Shown: positions 23,268-31,712 of the stretch, one piece after another
How the letters are laid out: each line of letters starts with the position of its first letter
Numbering within the stretch: position 1 is the stretch's first letter
DNA from: Parvibaculum sp049671045
GTDB lineage: Bacteria > Pseudomonadota > Alphaproteobacteria > Parvibaculales > Parvibaculaceae
NCBI RefSeq assembly: GCF_049671045.1
Contig: NZ_JBATUH010000017.1
Span: 11,432 to 75,431, forward strand
DNA length: 64,000 bases
Direction: 5' to 3'
The notes under the pieces: model-generated
What the model was told of the DNA's origin: nothing
Databases searched by the model: none
Seen by the model: the letters and a program-made list of their open reading frames with translations, nothing else
Translations under genes and position numbers: made by a program

Positions 23268-24313
23268 CGAAAACGAACGCCGGAAACTTCTTCGAGGATT
23301 TCAAGGTCGGGCAGGTGCTCGCTCATGCGACGCCGCGCACGGTGACGGAGGGCGACCGCGCGCTCTATCAGGCGTTTTTCGGCTCGCGCCATTCGCTGCA
23401 ATCCTCCGACGAAGTTGCGCGCAAGGCCGGCTATGCGCAATCGCCTCTCGACGACATACTCGTGTTCCACATCGTCTTCGGAAAGACGGTGCCCGACATC
23501 TCGCTCAATGCGGTGGCCAATCTCGGCTATGCGGACTGCCGCTTCCTGAAGCCCGTCTTTCCGGGCGACACGCTTTCCGCGACGTCCAAGGTCATAGGCC
23601 TCAAGGAGAATTCGGACGGCGCGACGGGCGTCGTCTATGTGCGCTCGACGGGCCGCAACCAGAGGGGAGAGACGGTTCTCGATTATGTGCGCTGGGTGAT
23701 GGTGAGGAAGCGGGACAAGGCCGCGCCCGCGCCCCAGACCGACGTGCCGTCACTGCCCGCGGCCGTCGATGCGAAGTCGCTCGCAGCGCCTTCGGGCACG
23801 AATTTCAAGGCGTTCGATACCGTCGCCTCCGGCTCGCCCCATCTCTGGGACGATTACCAGGCGGGCGAGAAGATCGATCATGTCGACGGCGTCACCATCG
23901 AGGAAGCCGAGCACATGATGGCGACGCGGCTTTATCAGAACACCGCGAAGGTTCACTTCAATCAGTTCACGGAAGGTCAGGGCCGCTTCGGCCGCCGCCT
24001 CATCTATGGCGGCCATGTGATCTCGCTTGCCCGCGCGCTGAGCTTCAACGGGCTCGGCAATGCGGTGCTCGTCGCCGCGATCAATGGCGGGCGGCATGTC
24101 GCGCCCTGCTTTGCGGGCAATACGGTCTTCGCATGGTCGGAGGTTCTGGCGAAGGAGCCGCTCGCCGATCGCGACGATCTCGGCGCGCTGCGCATCCGTA
24201 CGATCGCGACCAGGGATCTGCCCTGCAGCGGCTTTCCGGGGCCGCTCGAAAAGGGCTATGCCGAGGGCGTCATTCTTGATCTCGACTACTGGGTTTTCAT
24301 GCCGAGGCGCTGA
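23264..24313 (+). CDS. MaoC-family dehydratase, probable mesaconyl-CoA hydratase
   Basis: A 349-residue protein of two hot-dog modules. The N-terminal half has FFEDFKVGQVLAHATPRTVT, and YADCRFLKPVFPGDTLSATS; the C-terminal half has FNQFTEGQGRFGRRLIYGGH and SLARALSFNGLGNAV. Size and both motifs match 2-methylfumaryl-CoA (mesaconyl-CoA) hydratase, which interconverts mesaconyl-CoA and beta-methylmalyl-CoA. The preceding lyase, overlapping by 4 bases, would cleave that product to glyoxylate and propionyl-CoA. The pair is a hallmark of the ethylmalonyl-CoA route of C2 assimilation. Confidence 0.85.
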   Translation: MTKTNAGNFFEDFKVGQVLAHATPRTVTEGDRALYQAFFGSRHSLQSSDEVARKAGYAQSPLDDILVFHIVFGKTVPDISLNAVANLGYADCRFLKPVFPGDTLSATSKVIGLKENSDGATGVVYVRSTGRNQRGETVLDYVRWVMVRKRDKAAPAPQTDVPSLPAAVDAKSLAAPSGTNFKAFDTVASGSPHLWDDYQAGEKIDHVDGVTIEEAEHMMATRLYQNTAKVHFNQFTEGQGRFGRRLIYGGHVISLARALSFNGLGNAVLVAAINGGRHVAPCFAGNTVFAWSEVLAKEPLADRDDLGALRIRTIATRDLPCSGFPGPLEKGYAEGVILDLDYWVFMPRR

Positions 24314-24334
24314 GGCGTCCCTCAAGCCGCCTTC

Positions 24335-24958
24335 ATGTTTCGTTCAGGACAAGTGGTTAAACTCGGGTCAATGAATGGGCGATCCATGTTTTCATCAAAA
24401 TCAGGGAAGGGTTCAGCCACCGCGAAAGCGCCCGTGGTGCGCTCGGCGCAGAGCCTTGCTTTCGAGGAGGCCTGGGACGCGGCGAGGGGCGAGGCGCCTT
24501 TTCCCGACCGCAGCAATATCGACCTCAAGCATTTCGCGAAATTCGCGCGCTGGTTTGCGATCATCGAGCCCGATCCCAATCGCATGGCGCTGCCCTTCAC
24601 GCTCGTCGGTTCGGGCTTTTTCGATTTCCTCAAGACCGATCTCACTGGCGTCGACTATCTCTCGCTCGCCGATCCGGCGATCCGGCAGCTTGCCTATGAC
24701 TGTGTCATGGCGTGCCTCAGGCAGCCATGCGGCCTGTGGCAGATCACCCCGGCAAGCATCGCCGAGGGCGGCTTCATGCCTTACGAATATACGATCCTCC
24801 CGATCTCGAAGGGCAAGGCCGAGGCCGACCACATCGTCATTCATGTGAATTTCGAACTCGGCACCTTCGCGCCGAAACCCCATGTCGATCGCGTCGAACA
24901 TTCGACCGTCTGGCACTGGCTCGATATCGGCTTCGGCGTTCCCGCAATTGGCGGCTAG
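24335..24958 (+). CDS. PAS domain-containing protein (PAS_5-like)
   Basis: Up to 207 residues; the true start may be the ATG at 24371 or 24386, since none has a clear ribosome site. The core resembles the short alphaproteobacterial PAS_5-type proteins: FARWFAIIEPDPNRMALPFT, LVGSGFFDFLKTDLTGVDYL, and an aromatic C-terminus (HSTVWHWLDIGFGVP). No output domain is attached. Such proteins are of unknown function and may be small-molecule or redox sensors. It overlaps the 3' end of the convergent amidohydrolase by 4 bases. Confidence 0.7.
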   Translation: MFRSGQVVKLGSMNGRSMFSSKSGKGSATAKAPVVRSAQSLAFEEAWDAARGEAPFPDRSNIDLKHFAKFARWFAIIEPDPNRMALPFTLVGSGFFDFLKTDLTGVDYLSLADPAIRQLAYDCVMACLRQPCGLWQITPASIAEGGFMPYEYTILPISKGKAEADHIVIHVNFELGTFAPKPHVDRVEHSTVWHWLDIGFGVPAIGG

Positions 24959-25776
24959 GCGGCACGCCCTTCAAGCCTGAAGACGCGCGCGGCATTTCCG
25001 CTGAAGAACAATCCGGTGGTCTCCTCGTCGAGCCCGAGCGCGGGCAGATCCTCGAGACATTTTTTGGCCGTGATCATAGGGAAGTTCGTGCCGAACATCA
25101 CCTTGCGGCGGCCGTGACCGCGCATATAGGCGACAAGCTCGGGCGGGTAGCGTTTGGCGGTATAGGCGGAGGTGTCGATATAGACGTTCCGATGCTTCGT
25201 CGCGACGGCGATCATCTCCTGCGTCCATGGATAGCCGATATGTCCGCAGACGATCGCAAGCTCGGGAAACTCCAGTGCGATCTCGTCGATATACGGAATG
25301 GGCCGCCCGGTCTCGGAAGGACGCAAGGGGCCGGTATGCCCCACCTGCGTGCAGAAGGGAATGTCGAGTTCGCAGCATTCCGCGTAGAGCGGATAATAAC
25401 GGCGATCCGTGGGCGGCAGCATCCAGAGCCAGGGAACGAGGCGGAGCCCCTTGAAGCCCAGCGTTTTCACGGCGCGCCGGAGTTCACGGACGGCTTCCAT
25501 CGGTTTCATGATGTCGGCGCCGGCGATGCCGACGATCCGTCCCGGATAGGCTTTCGTCATGGCGGCAACCTCGTCGTTCGAAATGAGGTCGCCCTGGGGG
25601 CCATACCAGGCGGCGGCGAGGCCGATATCGACGCCGCCCTGATCCATGGCCGCGATCGTCATTTCCGGCGTGATGGCGGGGCGGTCTTCAGTTTTGGTCC
25701 GCCTTCTCAGCGAGGCGAACATTTCGTGGTTCGAATGTCGCTCGGTGGGGTGCTGCATCCATGCGTCGATGATCAT
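24955..25776 (-). CDS. Amidohydrolase-2-family protein with altered metal site
   Basis: A 273-residue TIM-barrel protein of the ACMSD-like amidohydrolase group. Family patterns are GFKGLRLVPWLW, CTQVGHTGP, VCGHIGYPW and NVYIDTSAY. Two usual metal or catalytic positions look changed: the N-terminal strand reads IDAWMQHP rather than an HxH motif, and the C-terminal strand reads MFGTNFPMI where Asp (GTDFP) is normal. A hydrolase, decarboxylase or non-catalytic role is therefore open. It overlaps the TetR gene by 4 bases, so both belong to one autoregulated unit. Confidence 0.8.
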   Translation of the reverse strand: MIIDAWMQHPTERHSNHEMFASLRRRTKTEDRPAITPEMTIAAMDQGGVDIGLAAAWYGPQGDLISNDEVAAMTKAYPGRIVGIAGADIMKPMEAVRELRRAVKTLGFKGLRLVPWLWMLPPTDRRYYPLYAECCELDIPFCTQVGHTGPLRPSETGRPIPYIDEIALEFPELAIVCGHIGYPWTQEMIAVATKHRNVYIDTSAYTAKRYPPELVAYMRGHGRRKVMFGTNFPMITAKKCLEDLPALGLDEETTGLFFSGNAARVFRLEGRAA

Positions 25777-26384
25777 TGGCCGGAAATCCTCTTCTTCACG
25801 GGGGTCTCTGCCTTCCCGACAAGCGCGCGCCGGGCGTTGTCGATCAGGGGACGAATCTGTTCACGGGGATCGGTTTCCTCGCGGCCCGAGAGCCATGCGC
25901 GGCAGACCATCTGGGCCGGCCCGATGAGCTGGCTGTAGAAGATGGGCGGCGGCATGGGGCGCAAATCCCCGCTTTCGACAAGCGGTTCGCGCCAGTTGTC
26001 GAAGACGGAGCGATAGCTCTCGTTCTCGTTGCGCTGTTCCTCGCGGATGTGATCGAGCCATTTGGCGCTCGAATGCTCGAAGAGGAAGCGGGCCTCTCGC
26101 CGATTGTTCACGACCCAGGCCATGTGAGCCTCGATCAGCGCCGCGATCCCGTCGGCCGCCCCGGGATTGACCGCGAGCGGGGCCAGCATCGCTCGGTGAT
26201 AGGCGCGGATCGCATCGAGATAGAGCGCGGCGGCCAACGCCTCTTTCGAGCCGAAAAAGTGAAAGAAACTCCCGTTGGAAGCGCCCGCGGCGGCGCGAAT
26301 CGCGCTCACCGTCGCCCGGCCGAAGCCCAGCTCATCGAAGGTTTCAAGGCCCGCCAGCAAAAGCGCCGCCCGTGTATCAGCCAT
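25773..26384 (-). CDS. TetR/AcrR-family transcriptional regulator
   Basis: A 203-residue repressor-type protein. The N-terminal helix-turn-helix is visible in ALLLAGLETFDELGFGRATV, IRAAAGASNGSFFHFFGSKEAL. The C-terminal ligand domain is of the common alpha-helical kind. It is the first gene of a two-gene minus-strand unit with the amidohydrolase. A perfect inverted repeat CTAGAG-CAACA-CTCTAG 26 bases before the start is a likely autoregulatory operator. The ligand is unknown. Confidence 0.88.
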   Translation of the reverse strand: MADTRAALLLAGLETFDELGFGRATVSAIRAAAGASNGSFFHFFGSKEALAAALYLDAIRAYHRAMLAPLAVNPGAADGIAALIEAHMAWVVNNRREARFLFEHSSAKWLDHIREEQRNENESYRSVFDNWREPLVESGDLRPMPPPIFYSQLIGPAQMVCRAWLSGREETDPREQIRPLIDNARRALVGKAETPVKKRISGQ

Positions 26385-26696
26385 ATTCCCGCCGCCTCCG
26401 GCCCTGAAACTAGAGCAACACTCTAGCGGATCAGGTGGTGCCGCTCAACCGGCCCGGCGGGACGGCCGGGAGCGGGCGGAAGGGTGACGCTGCGTCTGGA
26501 CGCCTGCCGCCGCGCGAGGCAGGCTCGATGGCGACATGCTCCGTCCTCCCGCCTGCGCCGCGATCCGCCGCATGTCGCCGGGCTGTGCGAAGGGTTTCCA
26601 TCGTCCGTTATCGCTAACGGGATTTGCGTTCGGGGAGAGCAGGGGATAAACAACAAACATTACAGCCCACCCGCAGACCCATTCGGGGACCTTGAG
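26385..26696. other. Intergenic region between tetR-type gene and sdhC
   Basis: A 312-base divergent region without a supported gene. It holds the TetR-type operator (26410-26426) and, nearer to sdhC, a perfect palindrome CCGTTA-TCGC-TAACGG (26605-26620). A weak promoter-like pair TTGCGT (26624) and GATAAA (26645) precedes sdhC with a short 15-base spacer; this is inference only. Confidence 0.45.
26410..26426. promoter_or_regulatory. TetR-type operator palindrome
   Basis: CTAGAG-CAACA-CTCTAG, a perfect 6-bp inverted repeat with a 5-base spacer, 26 bases upstream of the TetR-family start codon. Its size and position suit TetR autorepression; binding is inferred. Confidence 0.65.
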
Positions 26697-27101
26697 ATGG
26701 CTAAGACGCAACAGGTCGCGCGGCCGCTTTCGCCGCATCTTCAGATTTATCGCTTCACAATCACCATGACGATGTCGATCGTCCACCGCATCACGGGCGG
26801 CGCGCTTTATTTCGGTACGGCGCTTCTCGTCTGGTGGCTTGTGGCGGCGGCGACGGGCCCCGAAGCCTATGCGCTCTTCCAGGATGTGGCCGGTTCGTGG
26901 ATCGGCCGCCTCGTGCTCTTCGGCTATAGCTGGGCGCTGCTCCACCATCTCTTCAGCGGCATCCGCTATCTCATCTGGGACCGCATCCAGGGCTTCGAGC
27001 TTCGCAAGGCCGACATGCTGAGCTGGGCCGCGCTCATCATCGCTTTCGTGAGCACGATCGCCGTCTGGGTCGTGGCTCTTTCCCTCAAGGGGGTGTTCTG
27101 A
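26697..27101 (+). CDS. sdhC: Succinate dehydrogenase cytochrome b556 subunit
   Basis: A 134-residue membrane anchor with three helices. Typical motifs are RPLSPHLQIYRFT (quinone-site region), MSIVHRITGGALY and the haem-ligand region SWALLHHLFSGIRYLIWD. Start ATG at 26697; the longer open frame to the left crosses the regulatory gap and is not supported. It overlaps sdhD by one base and heads the sdhCDAB operon. Confidence 0.96.
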   Translation: MAKTQQVARPLSPHLQIYRFTITMTMSIVHRITGGALYFGTALLVWWLVAAATGPEAYALFQDVAGSWIGRLVLFGYSWALLHHLFSGIRYLIWDRIQGFELRKADMLSWAALIIAFVSTIAVWVVALSLKGVF

Positions 27102-27448
27102 TGGCCCAGTCCGGAAAATCCGCGACCCGCGATTTCCGCCGCCAGCGCCTGACGGCGTTCGCGCTCGTCCCGCTTGGGCTGATCTTCGTCGCTCTTGTCG
27201 TCGCGCTTGCGGGCAGCGACTATGAGACGGCGCGGGCCTGCCTCGCCAATCCGCTGGTGGCGGGCGTCATCGTCCTCCTCGTCATCGCGACGGCGGCCCA
27301 TATGCGCATCGGCATGAACGAGATCATCGACGACTATGTGCAGGACAGCACCCTCCACAAACTGTCGAAGACGGGCAATTTCCTTTTCTGTGCGGCGGTC
27401 GTTCTCGGCAGCATCTACGCGGCGCTGAAAATCCTCATCGGTTTCTGA
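27101..27448 (+). CDS. sdhD: Succinate dehydrogenase membrane anchor subunit
   Basis: A 115-residue three-helix protein. The conserved haem/quinone segment appears as ATAAHMRIGMNEIIDDYVQD, where the alphaproteobacterial SdhD family carries H-x-R-x-G-x-x-E-I-I-x-D-Y. Forms complex II with SdhC, A and B in the inner membrane. Starts inside the sdhC stop codon (TGATG). Confidence 0.95.
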   Translation: MAQSGKSATRDFRRQRLTAFALVPLGLIFVALVVALAGSDYETARACLANPLVAGVIVLLVIATAAHMRIGMNEIIDDYVQDSTLHKLSKTGNFLFCAAVVLGSIYAALKILIGF

Positions 27449-27468
27449 TCATTTCACGAGCAAGTCCC

Positions 27469-29259
27469 ATGACCGCGAGTTACAGCTTCAACGATCATAC
27501 ATTCGATGTAGTGGTGGTGGGCGCCGGCGGCGCGGGTCTGCGCGCGACGCTCGGCTGCGTCGAGCGCGGCCTCAAGACCGCGAACATCACAAAGGTCTTC
27601 CCGACGCGCAGCCACACGGTCGCCGCGCAGGGCGGCGTCGCCGCCTCGCTCGGCAATATGGGGCCGGACGACTGGCGCTGGCACATGTACGACACCGTGA
27701 AGGGGTCCGACTGGCTCGGCGATCAGGACGCGATCGAATATCTCTGCCGCCATGCGCCGGACGCGGTTTACGAGCTCGAGCATTTCGGCGTGCCGTTCAG
27801 CCGCACCGAGGACGGCAGGATCTACCAGCGTCCCTTCGGCGGCATGACGACCAATTTCGGCGAGGGCATCGCGCAGCGCACCTGCGCCGCCGCCGACCGT
27901 ACCGGCCATGCGATGCTGCACACGCTTTATGGCCAGTCGGTCCGCCACAAGGCGCAGTTCTTCGTCGAATATTTCGCCATCGACCTCATCATGGACAATG
28001 GCCGCTGCGTTGGCGTCGTCGCGCTCGACATGGCGACGGGCGAGATGCACCGCTTCCGTTCCAGCATCGTCATTCTGGCGACGGGCGGCTATGGCCGCGC
28101 CTATTTCTCGGCGACCTCCGCCCATACCTGCACCGGCGACGGCAACGCGATGGTGCTGCGCGCGGGGCTCGCGCTCCAGGACATGGAGTTCGTGCAGTTC
28201 CACCCGACGGGCATTTACGGCTCGGGCTGCCTCATCACCGAGGGCGCGCGCGGCGAAGGCGGCTATCTCGTCAACTCTGAAGGCGAGCGCTTCATGGAGC
28301 GTTATGCGCCTTCGGCCAAGGATCTCGCCTCGCGCGACGTCGTCAGCCGCGCCATGACGATCGAAATCCGCGAGGGACGCGGCGTCGGTCCGCACAAGGA
28401 TCACATTTTCCTTCACCTCGATCACCTCGACCCGGCGATCCTGAAGGAGCGTCTGCCCGGCATTTCGGAATCGGCGCGCATCTTCGCGGGCGTCGACGTG
28501 ACGAAGGAGCCGATCCCGGTTCTGCCGACCGTCCACTACAATATGGGCGGCATTCCGACCAATTATCACGGCGAAGTGCTGACGCTGAAGGACGGCAATC
28601 CGGACACGGTTGTGCCGGGCCTCATGGCGGTCGGCGAGGCGGCCTGCGTTTCGGTTCACGGCGCGAACCGTCTGGGTTCGAACTCGCTCATCGACCTCGT
28701 GGTCTTCGGCCGGGCGGCGGGTATCCGCGCCGCCGAACTCCTCAAGGACCAGAAGTCGCAGCCAGAGCTGCCGAAGGGGGCCGGCGATTTCGCGCTCGCC
28801 CGTTTCGACCGCTTCCGCAACGCGAACGGCAAGACGCCGACCTCGGCGCTCCGCATCAAGATGCAGCGCGCCATGCAGGAGGACGTCGCCGTCTTCCGCA
28901 CCGGCGAGACGCTGGAGGAGGGCAAGCGGCGCGTGGCCGAGATTTTTGCCGAGCTTCCCGATATCCGCGTCACCGACCGTTCGCTCATCTGGAATTCCGA
29001 CCTCATCGAGACGCTGGAATTCGACAACCTCATCGTTCAGGCGATCGCGACCGTCGAGGGCGCGGTGGGCCGCAAGGAAAGCCGCGGCGCCCATGCCCGC
29101 GAGGATTTCCCCGACCGCGACGACGCGAACTGGATGAAGCACACGCTCTGCTGGGTCGACACCGAGACGGGCAAGACCGCCGTCGATTATCGCCCGGTCC
29201 ACACCTACACACTTTCCGACGAAATCGAGTACATCAAGCCGAAGGCGCGCGTTTACTGA
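27469..29259 (+). CDS. sdhA: Succinate dehydrogenase flavoprotein subunit
   Basis: A 596-residue catalytic subunit. The FAD-binding start VVVGAGGAGLRATLGCVERG is followed by the flavin-linked histidine region TRSHTVAAQGGVAASLGN, active-site segments QFHPTGIYGSGCLITEGARG and GANRLGSNSLIDLVVFGRAA, and the C-terminal RKESRGAHAREDFPDRDDAN. It oxidises succinate to fumarate and passes electrons to SdhB. Length normal. Twenty bases separate it from sdhD. Confidence 0.98.
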   Translation: MTASYSFNDHTFDVVVVGAGGAGLRATLGCVERGLKTANITKVFPTRSHTVAAQGGVAASLGNMGPDDWRWHMYDTVKGSDWLGDQDAIEYLCRHAPDAVYELEHFGVPFSRTEDGRIYQRPFGGMTTNFGEGIAQRTCAAADRTGHAMLHTLYGQSVRHKAQFFVEYFAIDLIMDNGRCVGVVALDMATGEMHRFRSSIVILATGGYGRAYFSATSAHTCTGDGNAMVLRAGLALQDMEFVQFHPTGIYGSGCLITEGARGEGGYLVNSEGERFMERYAPSAKDLASRDVVSRAMTIEIREGRGVGPHKDHIFLHLDHLDPAILKERLPGISESARIFAGVDVTKEPIPVLPTVHYNMGGIPTNYHGEVLTLKDGNPDTVVPGLMAVGEAACVSVHGANRLGSNSLIDLVVFGRAAGIRAAELLKDQKSQPELPKGAGDFALARFDRFRNANGKTPTSALRIKMQRAMQEDVAVFRTGETLEEGKRRVAEIFAELPDIRVTDRSLIWNSDLIETLEFDNLIVQAIATVEGAVGRKESRGAHAREDFPDRDDANWMKHTLCWVDTETGKTAVDYRPVHTYTLSDEIEYIKPKARVY

Positions 29260-29277
29260 GACGCGAAGGGTTCGATC

Positions 29278-30051
29278 ATGGTTCAGCTCACACTGCCCAA
29301 GAATTCCCAGACCACGGAAGGCAAGACCTTCAAGGCGGAAGGCGCGACGCGCGTCAAGCGGTTCCGCGTCTACCGATGGTCGCCCGACGACACCGCGAAC
29401 CCGCGCATCGACACGTTCGAGGTCGATCTCGACAAATGCGGGCCGATGGTTCTCGACGCCCTCATCAAGATCAAGAACGAGGTCGATCAGACGCTGACCT
29501 TCCGCCGGTCCTGCCGCGAAGGCATTTGCGGCTCCTGCGCCATGAATATCGACGGGGCGAACACGCTTGCCTGCACCAAGGGCATCGACGAGATCGACGG
29601 CGATGTGAGGATCTACCCGCTGCCGCACATGCCGGTGGTGAAGGATCTCGTTCCCGATCTGACCAATTTCTACGCGCAGCACGCCTCCATCGAGCCATGG
29701 CTCCACACCAAGACCGAAGAGCCGAAGAAGGAATGGCTGCAATCCCACGAGGATCGCGAGAAGCTCGACGGGCTCTATGAGTGCATTCTCTGCGCCTGCT
29801 GCTCGACGTCCTGCCCCTCCTATTGGTGGAACGGCGACCGCTATCTCGGCCCGGCGGCGCTGCTGCAGGCTTATCGCTGGCTCGTCGACAGCCGCGATCA
29901 GGCGACGCAGGAGCGCCTCGACAAGCTCGAGGACCCCTTCAAGCTCTATCGCTGCCACACCATCATGAATTGCGCGAAGGCCTGCCCGAAGGGCCTGAAC
30001 CCGGCCAAGGCCATTGCCGAGATCAAGAAGATGATGGTCGGCCGGGCCTGA
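29278..30051 (+). CDS. sdhB: Succinate dehydrogenase iron-sulfur subunit
   Basis: A 257-residue electron-transfer subunit with three clusters. Ligands: [2Fe-2S] in CREGICGSCAMNIDGANTLAC, [4Fe-4S] in CILCACCSTSCPS, and [3Fe-4S] in CHTIMNCAKACPKGLNP. It carries electrons from SdhA to ubiquinone at SdhC/D. Last gene of sdhCDAB; a strong terminator follows 24 bases after the stop. Confidence 0.98.
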   Translation: MVQLTLPKNSQTTEGKTFKAEGATRVKRFRVYRWSPDDTANPRIDTFEVDLDKCGPMVLDALIKIKNEVDQTLTFRRSCREGICGSCAMNIDGANTLACTKGIDEIDGDVRIYPLPHMPVVKDLVPDLTNFYAQHASIEPWLHTKTEEPKKEWLQSHEDREKLDGLYECILCACCSTSCPSYWWNGDRYLGPAALLQAYRWLVDSRDQATQERLDKLEDPFKLYRCHTIMNCAKACPKGLNPAKAIAEIKKMMVGRA

Positions 30052-30074
30052 TCGCCATCACCGCGACCGAACTA

Positions 30075-30105
30075 GGCCGCTCCCCCGGGAGCGGCCTTTT
30101 TCTTT
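30075..30105 (+). terminator. Rho-independent terminator after sdhB
   Basis: GGCCGCTCCC pairs with GGGAGCGGCC across a two-base centre (30075-30096), followed by TTTTTCTTT. It closes the sdhCDAB operon. Confidence 0.9.
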
Positions 30106-30138
30106 GCCGGCCGCATCCGGCCATCGCATAGTCGAGCC

Positions 30139-30534
30139 ATGAGCGAAAGAGACTGGCACAAGGGTGCATGTCATTGTGGTGCGGTGACCTTCGAGGTCGA
30201 AACCGCGCGTGACATCGTGCTCGACGATTGTAACTGCTCCATCTGCGCGAAGACGGGCTATCTCCATCTCATCGTGCCGGCCTCGCGCTTTCGCATCCTC
30301 TCGGGCGAGGAAAGGCTCACCGAGTACCGGTTCAACACCGGGACGGCGCGGCATCTCTTCTGCTCGGTCTGCGGGGTCAAGCCCTTCTATGTGCCGCGCT
30401 CCAATCCCGATGGCTGGAGCGTCAATTTCCGCTGCCTCGACCGCTCGGAATTCGGCGAGGTCACTATCCGCCCCTTCGACGGTCAGAACTGGGAAGCGCA
30501 TGGCGCCTCGCTTGCCCATCTGAGCCGAGAGTAG
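30139..30534 (+). CDS. GFA-family zinc-binding protein
   Basis: A 131-residue protein of the glutathione-dependent formaldehyde-activating (Mss4-like) fold. Zinc ligands appear in KGACHCGAVTFEVE, CNCSICAKTGY and LFCSVCGVKPFYVPRSNPDG. Family members include Gfa, but most homologues have no proven activity, so the enzymatic role is open. Monocistronic between the sdh terminator and a convergent lipoprotein gene 3 bases away. Confidence 0.88.
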   Translation: MSERDWHKGACHCGAVTFEVETARDIVLDDCNCSICAKTGYLHLIVPASRFRILSGEERLTEYRFNTGTARHLFCSVCGVKPFYVPRSNPDGWSVNFRCLDRSEFGEVTIRPFDGQNWEAHGASLAHLSRE

Positions 30535-30537
30535 GCC

Positions 30538-31074
30538 CTATTCCCGCACATATTCCGTATCGGGCGCGGTATAGCGGGCGGCGGCCGCCAATGCGCGTTT
30601 GAGATCGTCATAGGACGAGAAGGCGCAGTCATTGCCGCTGCGCGTGATGTTGAAGGTGGCGGCGCTTTCGCCATGGCGCTCCGCGATGCGGATGAAGTCG
30701 CTGCATTCGGGCGCGAAGCGGAGCCAGCCCTCGCCCCTCTGGCGGAGAAGCCCATAGACGGCCTTGCCGGGTTTCTCGCTGTCGCGGATGAGGGCGATGT
30801 AGTCGCCGCCCCCAATGTCATCGAGCAGGCCCGCGACGGGCTCCTCGCCGTCGAATGTGTAGAGGTAATCGGCGCCCTTTCTCGTGACGGTGAGATGGCG
30901 CGGCGGTGCTGACGCGCGGCTGCCATTGTCATCGAGCTTGTAGGCGGCGAAGCGCGTGCCCTCCGGGACCGGATAATCCGCCTCGGCGGGGCCGAAGAGC
31001 GGTGTCTTGCTCACGAAGCAGGCCGAGAGAAGAAGGCATGCCGCCATGATGGCGGCAGATCGGCATCCGTGCAT
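30538..31074 (-). CDS. Putative lipoprotein of unknown function
   Basis: A 178-residue secreted protein. The ATG at 31074 follows an ATGGAGAGC ribosome site and yields a signal peptide ending in a lipobox (CLLLSACF). The mature part is rich in beta-type sequence (GADYLYTFDGEEPVAGLLDD, EGWLRFAPECSDFIRI) with two cysteines that could pair. No family is recognised. Outer-membrane or inner-membrane anchoring via the cysteine lipid is expected. Confidence 0.75.
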   Translation of the reverse strand: MHGCRSAAIMAACLLLSACFVSKTPLFGPAEADYPVPEGTRFAAYKLDDNGSRASAPPRHLTVTRKGADYLYTFDGEEPVAGLLDDIGGGDYIALIRDSEKPGKAVYGLLRQRGEGWLRFAPECSDFIRIAERHGESAATFNITRSGNDCAFSSYDDLKRALAAAARYTAPDTEYVRE

Positions 31075-31155
31075 GTCGGCTCTCCATGGAATCGCAGAGG
31101 CGCCTTCATGCTGCACCGGGATCGGCGCCCGGGCAAACGGCCCGCCCAAAAGGGA

Positions 31156-31186
31156 CGGCCCGCGCCTCGAGGAAGGACGCGGGCCG
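31156..31186. other. CGGCCCGCG / CGCGGGCCG hairpin in a gene-poor stretch
   Basis: A perfect 9-bp stem with a 13-base loop. The stretch 31075-31357 around it has no supported gene; a 58-codon minus-strand frame (31106-31279) with a signal-like start exists but has no other support. On the minus strand the hairpin is followed by TCCCTTTT, so it may be an old terminator. Confidence 0.4.
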
Positions 31187-31357
31187 GTCGGGGGGCGAGA
31201 GATAGGCCGGGGCGCTCAAACGCAGCCGGGGCTCCGCCGCCACTTGTGGTGTCGCCACCAAGGGCGTGAAAAGGAGCATAGTCCCCAAAGCTGAACCGCC
31301 GGTGAACGGCTGGCGGGCCCGCGGCTAGGGAGTTCTACGGATTTCACCCGGCCTTGC

Positions 31358-31681
31358 GGCGCCGCGCTCTTATCGACCTTCTCGCTCATCATCGCCTGCA
31401 TCGTCAAAACGCGCGAACGCTTCATGGGCATCGGCCAGGTGCTCACCATGCTGCTCTTCTTTGCGAGCAATGCGATCTATCCGATGAGCACCATGCCGGG
31501 CTGGCTGCAGGGCGTGTCATATCTCAATCTGTTGAGCTACACGGTCGATGGCTTGCGCGCGCTGATGCTTGCGGATGGCGAAAGCGGCTTCGGGCTCGCG
31601 GTCGATTTCTCTGTGCTCGTGCTCACACTCGCCGTTCTCGTCATGATCGGCGGGAGAATGTACCCGCGGCTGGCGACCTGA
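31358..31681 (+). pseudogene. ABC-2 type transporter permease, C-terminal remnant
   Basis: In one frame the sequence encodes GAALLSTFSLIIACIVKTRE then RFMGIGQVLTMLLFFASNAI, a membrane permease core of the NodJ/DrrB ABC-2 group, and ends with an intact C-terminus (VLVMIGGRMYPRLAT). Similarity begins abruptly near 31358 and the sequence before it is unrelated, so the N-terminal half of about 150 residues is missing and no ATPase partner is nearby. The first ATG in frame is at 31424. It is best read as the remnant of a deleted efflux or polysaccharide exporter operon. Confidence 0.75.
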
Positions 31682-31712
31682 GCCGCCGCGCCACCACTTT
31701 GCCGCAGACATG

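Noticed and set aside
27454..29958. 834-codon minus-strand open frame opposite sdhA and sdhB
   Set aside because: It is an antisense shadow of two clearly identified genes, with Arg/Asp/His-rich composition and no known domain.
31106..31279. 58-codon minus-strand frame with signal-peptide-like start
   Set aside because: No clear ribosome site, contains a terminator-like hairpin, and no recognisable homology; not enough support.
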